In this document: positions 55,806 through 64,000 of the stretch, piece after piece
Layout of the letters: every line of letters starts with the position of its first letter
How positions within the stretch are numbered: position 1 is the first letter of the stretch
Assembly (NCBI RefSeq): GCF_905171765.1
Contig: NC_053390.1
Coordinates: 515,988,852-516,052,851 of the forward strand
DNA length: 64,000 nucleotides
Origin: Bufo bufo
Taxonomy: Eukaryota > Chordata > Amphibia > Anura > Bufonidae
Reading direction: 5' to 3'
The notes under the pieces: generated by a model
Database searches by the model: none
What the model saw: the letters and a program-made list of their open reading frames with translations, nothing else
What the model was told of the DNA's origin: nothing
Program-made: the position numbers and the translations under genes

Positions 55806-56156
55806 TGACAACGGTGTACAAGGAGTGCGCTCTTTCACACTACAGTAGGATCTTGGGCCTCTGCACGGTTCTTTATACCTGGCTCTAACATCGACCTGTA
55901 AGACTGAGTTCACACTTGAGTTATTTGGTCAGTTTTTGCCCTGTAACTGCCCAAATAAGTGAAGTGTGCAGTGATTCTAAGAGCGACGACTGTCATGTGC
56001 ATGTCATACTGACTCACAGTATTGTTTCACTACCACAGCAGACTCCCTATGGGTGTTACTGTCTGCAGCCAGGAAATAGCTGTTTTTTAACGTGATTAGC
56101 AGCAAATAAATTTGGATCAAATCTTTTTGAAAAATTCGCTCATCTCTACTGGTAAT

Positions 56157-57639
56157 GTTCAATGCTACAGAACTACTATTTTTATTCATGGTATGCTGGC
56201 ATTATCTATTTAAGAAATGGCGGTGATATCCAGTCACTATTCAGCTACTTGTGCCACCGGTAATTGTTTTTAATGCATCAGAATGGATAATCAATGATAA
56301 ATTATGGTTTTAATGTTGATCTCCTTTAATACTATTGGTGGATACCATTACAGTTGCTCAGAATGAGAATAAATGTTCCTATAACCCTTTCTGGACCTCC
56401 AATCTTTAAAAATGGTTGTTGGGTTTCTGCTTATTTAAACAGCGTATACACCCGGGGTTAATATCTGTGATTGGCAATAAAGGTAATCACAGACATTTAA
56501 CCCATCAGATGCTGTGGTCAAATGTAACCACAACATCTGAGAATGCAAAACCCACAAGCGCTGCACCTCCGAGGCTGGAATGAGTACCCATACAGCTCCG
56601 TAGTTATAACTCAAAAAAAAAATATTATGAGGATGGGAATATGATGATGAAACAAAAGAAAATATTTTTTTCTGAAGTTTTTTTTTCTTCAGTATTAAAC
56701 CAAAGGAAAAACTACATAGTATAAATGTGGTATCTTTTTAATCTTACTGATCCAGATAATGAAGGGAATGGGTAAGTTTTACAGTTTAGCGTATAGTGAA
56801 CGCCATAAAAACTAAACCCATAAAACTGGCAGTGTATTTCTGATTGCACTCCATTCGGAAAAAAGAAACCAGCTTTCCACTACATCATATGCAACACTAA
56901 ATTGTGCCATTAGAAAGTACAACTTTCAGCAAAAAAACAAGCTCTCATATGACTATATGCACAGAAAAATAAAAAAGTTATGGGAATGCAGGTAGTAAAA
57001 AACAAAAAAGGGAAATTTGTTAGTTCCTGACGGGTTTGATGAAGGTGTATTTAAGCTTAGTGCCTAGGGCAGCATGAGCTCCAAATATGGCACTGATGGC
57101 AGCAATTATTAACACACAAATGTAAGACACAGCAATGGTACTGTCAAGTTAACTTCATTAACTTTAGCCAGTTTTATTGCCCTTCCATCTAACTTTATGT
57201 TGTGCTTCAGAATTGCTTTCTTTTTAATTTGCTTACTCATTATATTGCATAGCTATTCCTTTGACACTGTCCTTTCTGTGTTCTTCAAGAAACTAAAACA
57301 GAACTTAAATGGTCTAAATTGCAGGTTTATATAAAATTAGTCATTTATATAAAATTAGTCATTTACTATATTTTAAATAAAAAATGGAAACAGCCCAAGA
57401 AAATGTATATGACTTAATAATGTAAATTACCTTTTTTCAACACAAAGGCTCTTCATTGAAATGCAATAGCATCACATGAGATCAAACTTCAATGTAAAAC
57501 TCTGCAATATAGACTGCGCAAGATTAAAAATAAAGCACTATAAAGAGTCTAAGATTAGATAGCTAGTAATAATGAGAAATTATCTCCTCAAACGGAAGAA
57601 GCCATCTTTTCTACAGACTTCAATAGATAGCAGTGACTG
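56157..57639. repeat. AT-rich noncoding repeat sequence, no gene
   Basis: 56640-57010 resembles 21000-21360 in word order (TAATCTTACTGA, TTGTGCCATTAGAAAGTACAAC, AAAACAAGCTCTCATATGAC). A 15 bp inverted pair about TGTGATT lies near 56470. No coding is supported. Confidence 0.45.
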
Positions 57640-57795
57640 TTATTTAACATGTAACATAGTAACATAGTATATAAGGCTGAAAAAATAAATTTGTGAGGTA
57701 GAAGCCAATTTTCCCCACTTAAGGGGAAAAACGTCCTTCCCGACTCTAATCAGGCAATCAGAATTACTCCCTGGATCAACATACCTGTCTAGTAA
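57640..57795 (-). mobile_element. CR1-type LINE 3' end, interrupted by the retrovirus
   Basis: It matches the last part of 5112-5804 (ACATAGTAACATAGT, TTGTGAGGTAGAAG, CTCCCTGGATCAAC). The matching continuation (ACTATAGCCTATAATATTAT) resumes at 63964 and runs off the window, so the retrovirus inserted in this copy. Confidence 0.75.
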
Positions 57796-58212
57796 TGTGA
57801 GAGATGGATTTATTATTCTATGCATATATAATGCGAACATTCTGTAGTACACATTTTTGTCCACTAGATGGCTGCAAACCATATGTATGAGAAGGTCAAT
57901 AAGGGAGGGGGAAGAGGGGATTACATTACAGTTTTCAAATCTACCTAAACCACTCCTATCAGGTTAAGGAGCGAATAGTCTCTTCTTAAGGAACACCCCT
58001 TTTGTGATGTCATGTCTGCTATTTAAGTTAATATACTGTGAATAAAGGGTCTCTTCTTCTACCATGGCTCAGGGAAGATGAGAAGATGCTTTCATGAAAC
58101 TACCTAGTGTGTCTGGTCTCATTATAAAGCAGTATGGTGTACACATACTTATTCTTCTAATTGATTTGGCACCACACAAAGAAGAAGGAGAAGCGCATGA
58201 ATTGCGCTAACA
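57796..58212 (+). repeat. 5' LTR
   Basis: It begins TGTGAGAG and ends GCGCTAACA. TATTTAAG and AATAAA signals lie near 58020-58045. It differs from the 3' LTR at two positions that I can see (CC/CT near 57953 and CT/CC near 58101). Confidence 0.92.
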
Positions 58213-58213
58213 G

Positions 58214-58231
58214 ATGGCGCCCATGGGTGGG
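58214..58231 (+). promoter_or_regulatory. Primer binding site, lysine tRNA type
   Basis: ATGGCGCCCATGGGTGGG starts one base after the LTR. TGGCGCCC is the usual start of a lysine tRNA primer site; the later part fits tRNA-Lys1,2 better than Lys3. Confidence 0.7.
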
Positions 58232-58659
58232 GCAGAAAGCTTGCGTAACTTCCGATTCAAACGCCACGAGAGCGACTTAAACGGAACCATCAGACGAGAT
58301 CACATGCCGGCAAGGTAAGAAAGCTTTATTTCTTACGAATATCCTCTGAAACTTCCGCTTTTGTGGGTTCTCAAGAGTTGAATTGGTGTTATCGCGATAA
58401 AAGGGTTCAAATTATAGCTTATCTGTCCGTTAGAAAGAACCTGTTGAAATATTCCTTCTTTGTGTGGTAGAACATGCTGGAACTAAACGGAAGTTGTTAG
58501 ACAGCTGAGTCGGATATCCTGTGATGTAGAATTGGATCCCAGCCAAGTTCTGACGAGAATCTTGAGGAAAGGGTTACCACCCATTGTCATAGGCAATTGG
58601 AAGTTATTAAGATTTTGTATCCCGGTGAATTGACTAGGGGTCTTCACCAAGAGAGATTG

Positions 58660-58830
58660 TGGGCTCAATACTATTATTATCGTTTGATCTTTGTGCAACT
58701 GCGCTTAAGTTAGTGGGTTCGATAGCGATTACTTATAGTAATCGGATATCGTTTGATCTTTGTGCAACTACGCTTAGGTTAGCGGGCTCGATAATAAGTA
58801 GCAATTGTTTGATCTTTGTGTAACTACAAT
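58660..58830 (+). repeat. Leader tandem repeat
   Basis: Three diverged units contain TTTGATCTTTGTGCAACT (about 58682, 58751, 58809) between the splice-donor-like AAGGTAAGA (58312) and the gag ATG. Function is unknown. Confidence 0.75.
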
Positions 58831-58831
58831 A

Positions 58832-60100
58832 ATGGGAAATTCTAATGTTGCAGGACAGAGTGAAGAGATGTTAACAGCAGCTCAGTTGATGCAAGAAAGA
58901 AAGGAAAAGTTTCAGTTAGGAATAAAAGTTAAGCATTCTGTCATACTAAGTAGCAGCGATTTCCGGTATTATCCGGAAATATGCAGTTTTGTGTAAAAGT
59001 TCCCCCTAGAGGTTGCAAATGCAGTAGGAGATAGATTAAATTAAAGTTATGGTGGAAGTTGTCTGCAGATGTGACTGATGGAAAGTTGAAAGAAATTGAG
59101 AAGAATGGACAATATTGGTATAGTAAAATGGAGGATTTGGGTGTGGTAGGGAACAAAGAACAGGAGAGTTTGCCATGTGGCATCCCTTCCCCCACCACAT
59201 CTGTTGTAACTTTAAAAAGTAATCCTGGGTCTTGTGGTTCATCAAACAATACTATTGCTTCTTCTGTCAGCCCCTCCTCTACACCATGTTCTGGAATGTG
59301 CTTATCGGCACCACCCACTGTGCCTTCTGCTCCCTCTATCCCTTCCCCATCCCCCAAAACTCTTTCCTTAGAACATCAACCCCCTCCTTATGGGGGATGG
59401 GAGTGTGGGTGCAGGCACAGAAATGCTGAAATGAGTAACATGTGTGTTGTTTGTGGATCTCAAAGACAGGACACAATTCCTATCATAGTTCCCAACACTG
59501 GATTATATCCAGTGATGTCTGCAAATAACCTTTCCAAATTGTATGTTCCGATGGTTTAAAATGTGCATGCAGTGATTATTCCCATGATACTAATTGGAAG
59601 TGTCCAATCCTATCAATCTAAGGTTGCACCCATTCTAAGTCCTTATTCAGATATGAGTGAAAGTGTAGGGATATCTGCATCATTGTATGATGTATGACAT
59701 CTTCCACATCCAGTAGTAACATCAATTTTGCCATGATGAATAGAATTCCCAATTCAGAGAACTTACTTATGCTGCTTTATAGAAAATTAGTTAAAATATG
59801 GAGAGTTTTCTCATATTATTTATGAGATTTGGAAAATTTAGTCCAATGTAGAGCTGGGGATTTAATGCATAGTGAAGATAATTGAGTCTGGGAGGAAGTG
59901 TTTAGGTCATCAGTCAGTCACATTGTCATCAGGACAGAGAGTGTGGAGAAAGTTTTTACTAGACTCCAGGAAAGTTGGGTGGATTTGGATTTTTGAGCTT
60001 ACTTTAGATATGCATGAGAAAATCCTAAGTGCTGCCTTTGTGGATGGTCTTAAGGATCATCTGCCGCCGTCTAGTGTTGGCTAGGCTTGAGTGAAGTTCA
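58832..60100 (+). pseudogene. Retroviral gag remnant
   Basis: The ATG at 58832 opens MGNSNVAG, a likely myristoylation signal of a matrix protein. A stop at about 58996 and a frame change follow; the next block (59059-59559) is proline/serine-rich, has a PPPY late-domain motif (about 59385) and then a compact zinc-finger-like stretch of the RanBP2 pattern: W, C-x-C, three residues, N, six residues, C-x2-C-G (59398-59460). Later, AFVDGLKDHLPP near 60030 fits a capsid C-terminal region. It is decayed and not translatable as a whole. Confidence 0.65.
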
Positions 60101-61201
60101 TTTTGTCCCTTCATATTGTTAAAGTTAAATCAAACAAAGACCTAAGGCGGGCGTGGCTGCCTATCAGTCCTCCCCACAAGGGGGCGAGGGAAGACTTTGT
60201 ATGTACTTGTCCACTTCCTCACCCGTGGGAGGAGCTACAAATGTTCAGCCTTCAAATGAAACACCCATAGGGAATTAACAACCCAGAATCAAATACTGGA
60301 TCCATATTATTTATATAATCCTTAGGATCTAATTCCATTGCCTCATAGCAAACATGTTCCATGATCTCTCATGGCTAAGGGTAGTATCACATGTGTAGGA
60401 GCATCTAGTAATGCAATTCCTACTCCTCTCACCAATTAATCAACGTCTTAAGGGTGTGCAAAATTAGATCCGATTACTCTGCTGCATCTGGAGGGGGGGA
60501 GGCTGGGAGTAGTAAATACAAATACTTTTTCCCACCTCTGTAAATAGAGTGCTTTCTGGGAGTAGTAAATAAAAATATAAAAATTCAAATTTACATGAAT
60601 GTCTCCAATTAATGACCACATTTTTGAGTTTCTGGTAGATCATTTCAGGTTCCTGGAAGATGGATAATTTCGGACAGGATATGCTGTTCCTACTTAATCT
60701 GATGTTGTCAAGAAAGACACTCGCTGAGGTTGGTAAAATGGCTGAGGGTATGCCAAGTATGCCTTCGGTATCACTCATTATTATGGTCTAATCTAGTGAA
60801 GCAGAGATTTTGTTTGATCCATGGGTAAGCCTATCAATAATGAATGCTGAGTGTATGAAAGATGTTTGATGCCCTGATGCTGCCTGAGAAGGTAGAGGCT
60901 ACATTATTACCTGAAGTCTACGCTAAGTGGAAATCTGTGTGATACAGGATGGCTTAAGGCCAATGGATTTCCAAAAAGTTTGCCTTTTTCAGATACAGGC
61001 TACAGAGGCTGAAAGTAAAAATCAAAGGAAAAAGGTAGAAGTGATAATAGGACTCTGGAGAGTTGGTAAGAAACTCTTCCTTCAGAGGGCACTCTACCTA
61101 AAGAGGATGGATTTAGAACATGGGCAAATCGAGAGAGAGAAGGTGTGATTGGGTTCTGTAGTGGATGGCTCCTGGGTTCAACAATGCTGCCACTAGGCTA
61201 G
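60101..61201 (+). other. Retroviral interior, not assigned
   Basis: This is where protease and reverse transcriptase should be. I find no YxDD box or protease DTG/DSG motif in any plus frame, so the region is probably deleted or decayed past recognition. Confidence 0.45.
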
Positions 61202-61880
61202 TTGAAGGTGACTGTAATAATGATGGGAGAACTATGGGAGTTCCAGGAAGCCATATGCCAAGGTCATCTTACCCATTTCAGAGACTGTGGACTGACTGCA
61301 TTCAGAACAAAGGTGGAACAGTGTGAATATGTCTGTGTCTATATTGATCTCTTTCCAGGATATTCGGAGATTTGGCCTGTAGCAAAGGCTACAGCTAAAA
61401 GATACTGACTGAGGTGAGAGTACCTATCCCTGGGTTTTTTCTCCCTCCGATATACATCTAACCGAAAGATAGGCCTAAGTCCTTATGAAGTACTCTTTGG
61501 GAATGCTCCTGGATTAGGTGTCTATTTCCCCAATAGTTCCAGATGCAGCATAGTAGTTTTCCAAATGATCTTGTCTGTTGCACAAATTATTGTCTAATGT
61601 GTATTTCCAAGTTTTAGTTGTTTCCTAGAATCCAGACTGTATAGAAGCAATTCATTCTTTACAATCAGGAGATTGGATAGTGGTGAAACGAGAGACGTGT
61701 GGAAAGTCCTAGAGCTACGGTTTGAGGATCTACTGATAACCGCCGCCACTGCTGTCGAATTGCAAGGAGAAACTGATCGTATTGCAATCAAGTGCCAGGA
61801 CTATAAGAGCCATAATGTTGTTTCATGCCTTATTGTTTGTTCCATATTGTACAAATGGGGAAATCACAGTCAAATCTAAT
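61202..61880 (+). pseudogene. Retroviral integrase remnant
   Basis: Parts of the integrase catalytic core read VCVYIDLFPGYSEIWPVAKA (about 61330-61390, the first Asp region). GLSPYEVLFGNAPG (about 61470) and a C-terminal SH3-like end with LQSGDWIVVKRE (about 61660) and TAVELQGETD (about 61755) follow. Stops and frame changes separate the pieces, and the rest of the core is missing. Confidence 0.75.
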
Positions 61881-62018
61881 TCCAATGGTGATATATTATC
61901 AAGATGAGTCAGGAACAACTAAGTTGACTTTTGCAGTATAGTGGACTGTAAGACAGATGGCAGGACACTTGGTTTTGGTCTGATAAGTACATCTGTGTGA
62001 CTTGAACTGACCCAGTCT

Positions 62019-62411
62019 ATGGTAATTGTGTTTAAATATGACCATACCAACTGTGGATATTGGAGATTAACAGAATGCAGTACTAGTCTGAAGTGTTGGG
62101 AATATAAACCAGTGGAAACTACCTCTAGAGTCAGTAAAGCTGAAGGTTTGTTGCAAAGGATGACTATCCTGAAGGGAACACCACCAAACAGTTGTAAACA
62201 TAATGAGTGTAATCCTCTGTTCCTGTCCATTAGAAATCCTATCCAACAGGATTCGGGGATATATGTGTTAGGAGCATGTGTAAGTGACAAAGATCCCCTA
62301 GGCAAATCTCGAATGTTGGTAAGAGAAAAAACTCAAAGTTCCGTTGCATCTGTGGCTCATACATCCTTACCTATATTTGACATTAAATATTTGGCCAAAT
62401 TTAAAATATAA
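62019..62411 (+). pseudogene. Probable retroviral envelope remnant
   Basis: A 130-codon open stretch after integrase, in the position of env. It has several cysteines, and DSGIYVLGACV is similar to the end of an immunoglobulin-like fold. No fusion peptide or transmembrane segment is visible here, and the following 1.1 kb to the purine tract has only short broken frames. Identity rests on position and weak resemblance. Confidence 0.45.
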
Positions 62412-63527
62412 TGACAAACTGACCTTAGAGACAGGATTTATACAGGAAAGCCCTTTGGTGTTTTCCCTCCAGGATATTGTTCTTACATAATTCAGCTGAA
62501 GAAGACAAGTAGTGACTCTAACGTTTACTCTGACAGTTGGTTTATCAACCAAAATGATCAAAACGCAGATATCTGGTGATTGTGTGGAGATTTGAAACTC
62601 TGACCCAGGATGCAGGTGGAATGAAGTGGTCAATGTACCCTGATTAAGTCCTGATCGGGTACTGATGCCATTTGTTCTATTCTCACCTCCTGAGTGAGAT
62701 CAAATCAGAAAACAATGTCCGGTCATGACTAAGGAGATCACTGCCTACATCCTTTGACTCACGTTTATACATGGATGCCATAGGAATCTGTAGAAGAGTT
62801 TCTGATTAATTTAAAGCTAAAAGTCAGATAGTTGCAGGATTCGAGTCATTATTTCCCATGATTAGTAAAAAAAAAAAAAAAAAAAATAATAATTTGATTG
62901 GATTAACATCTCTATTGTCATCAACAGAGATTAGTGAATTATATCTGTGATGCTGTTAAGGGAATGGTGGAACAACTGAGCTCTTTTCCAGTGATGACTC
63001 TACAGAACCAACTGGTCCTTGACAGCAGAAAAAGGAGGGGTCTACAAAATCATTGAAAGTTCCTGCTGCATCTACATTCTGGACAACACTGCCTGATGGA
63101 AGGATCACCAAGGATCTGAAGAAACTGATGGACTTTATCAAATGAACTGATGGGAAAAATTCTGAAATTAATATCATGGCCAGAATAATGTTTTGGGAAC
63201 TGGTTCAGCGACTACAATGTTATTAGAATTTGGTTTTAACAGGCTGTCATATAGTTCTACATTTTAGGAATATTGTTTTGGAAAATGTATAATACATCCA
63301 TGCCCACACTATGTATATGTGCTGTGCCCCTGTCAAAGACAAAGATTATTCCATCCTTAAGTAAATAAAACCTTGTTGATGGTTGCGGGGTAAATAGGAC
63401 AAGGTGAAGGCAAACCCGAAAGGGAGTTGAGGGGACCTGGTGAAGCAATAAGGAAAGTCCAGCTCTTCGCTGTTTAGGGCGTTGGGAGAGTACCTCACTT
63501 TGCCTGTTCACCTTTGGTCTATTTCCC

Positions 63528-63540
63528 GCAAAAGGAGGGA
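63528..63540 (+). promoter_or_regulatory. Polypurine tract
   Basis: AAAAGGAGGGA lies directly before the 3' LTR (63543), the usual place for plus-strand priming. Confidence 0.8.
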
Positions 63541-63542
63541 TT

Positions 63543-63959
63543 TGTGAGAGATGGATTTATTATTCTATGCATATATAATGCGAACATTCTGTAGTACACA
63601 TTTTTGTCCACTAGATGGCTGCAAACCATATGTATGAGAAGGTCAATAAGGGAGGGGGAAGAGGGGATTACATTACAGTTTTCAAATCTACCTAAACTAC
63701 TCCTATCAGGTTAAGGAGCGAATAGTCTCTTCTTAAGGAACACCCCTTTTGTGATGTCATGTCTGCTATTTAAGTTAATATACTGTGAATAAAGGGTCTC
63801 TTCTTCTACCATGGCTCAGGGAAGATGAGAAGATGCTTTCATGAAACCACCTAGTGTGTCTGGTCTCATTATAAAGCAGTATGGTGTACACATACTTATT
63901 CTTCTAATTGATTTGGCACCACACAAAGAAGAAGGAGAAGCGCATGAATTGCGCTAACA
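63543..63959 (+). repeat. 3' LTR
   Basis: A copy of 57796-58212, the same 417 bp length, with two differences seen by eye. It is followed by GTAA, the target duplication. Confidence 0.92.
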
Positions 63960-63963
63960 GTAA

Positions 63964-64000
63964 CTATAGCCTATAATATTATTACACTCCAGAAATACAT
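63964..64000 (-). mobile_element. CR1-type LINE fragment, continuation
   Basis: It continues the CR1 3' region interrupted at 57795 and leaves the window. Confidence 0.65.

Larger units (their letters stand above)
50161..56148 (+). mobile_element. hAT transposon, 6 kb, with 8 bp target duplication
   Basis: CTGGTAAT occurs at 50153-50160 and 56149-56156, a perfect 8 bp hAT-type duplication. Ends are inverted: TAGAGACGAGCGAAT on the left, TAGAGATGAGCGAATTT read inward from the right. It encodes one decayed transposase and hosts Tc1-F (51931 to about 53470), a small hAT-like element (54733-55009) and a minisatellite (55420-55805). Confidence 0.92.
57796..63959 (+). mobile_element. Endogenous retrovirus with two LTRs
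   Basis: 417 bp LTRs lie at both ends, with a 4 bp GTAA duplication (57792-57795, 63960-63963). A lysine-tRNA-type primer site (TGGCGCCCATGGG) follows the first LTR and a purine tract precedes the second. The 5.3 kb interior holds remnants of gag, integrase and env in that order; I could not find an RT active-site motif. The N-terminal Gag glycine, PPPY motif and pol-env style suggest a gamma/epsilon-like retrovirus. All frames are broken. Confidence 0.92.

Noticed and set aside
55352..55888. Plus-strand frames rich in leucine, alanine and histidine
   Set aside because: They are the minisatellite read in three frames.

Overview
The window looks like non-coding, transposon-packed DNA from a frog, probably a neobatrachian anuran. 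It holds several Tc1/mariner lineages, L1-type and CR1-type LINEs, Neptune-like Penelope elements, hAT and TTAA-target DNA elements, and an endogenous retrovirus. I found no host protein-coding gene, tRNA, rRNA or CRISPR. Almost every long reading frame belongs to a mobile element, and most are broken. The species call is inference from repeat content and needs a database search.

Layout. 1-2.1 kb: a repeat fragment, then a small fold-back element (581-1487) that I read as two inverted Penelope pieces with a hammerhead ribozyme. 2.1-4.8 kb: a Tc1 fossil split by a solo LTR. 5.1-14.3 kb: a CR1-type LINE on the minus strand, apparently split by an L1-type LINE (L1a, 5.8-12.3 kb), which itself carries an intact-looking Tc1 transposon (9.2-10.8 kb, 340-residue transposase) and a short TTAA-flanked element. 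15.1-21.0 kb: a nearly full-length L1-type LINE (L1b, plus strand) with a 17 bp target duplication and an apparent 3' transduction. 21.4-42.3 kb: a set of nested insertions: LTR > hAT-like element > Tc1 > TTAA element > further TTAA-type repeat > two head-to-head Penelope elements (23.4-34.1 kb), plus a second branch with a DD37E Tc1 element. 42.8-47.7 kb: a short-TIR element split by a 4.6 kb TTAA element containing an 11-unit tandem array and large palindromes. 47.7-49.4 kb: a broken Tc1. 50.2-56.1 kb: a 6 kb hAT element with a perfect 8 bp target duplication, carrying a Tc1 fossil, a small hAT-like element and a minisatellite. 57.8-64.0 kb: an endogenous retrovirus with near-identical LTRs but decayed coding, inserted in a CR1 3' fragment.

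The most interesting part is the Penelope pair. Copy 1 (minus) and copy 2 (plus) lie 5' end to 5' end, joined at a 2 bp microhomology and flanked by a 13 bp target duplication. Both outer ends are 3' ends, as expected if reverse transcription started from both sides of one break. The terminal repeats carry hammerhead ribozyme cores. The RT-GIY-YIG frame has no early ATG and overlaps ORF1 by about 350 nt in the -1 frame. The 581-1487 element repeats the head-to-head layout on a small scale.
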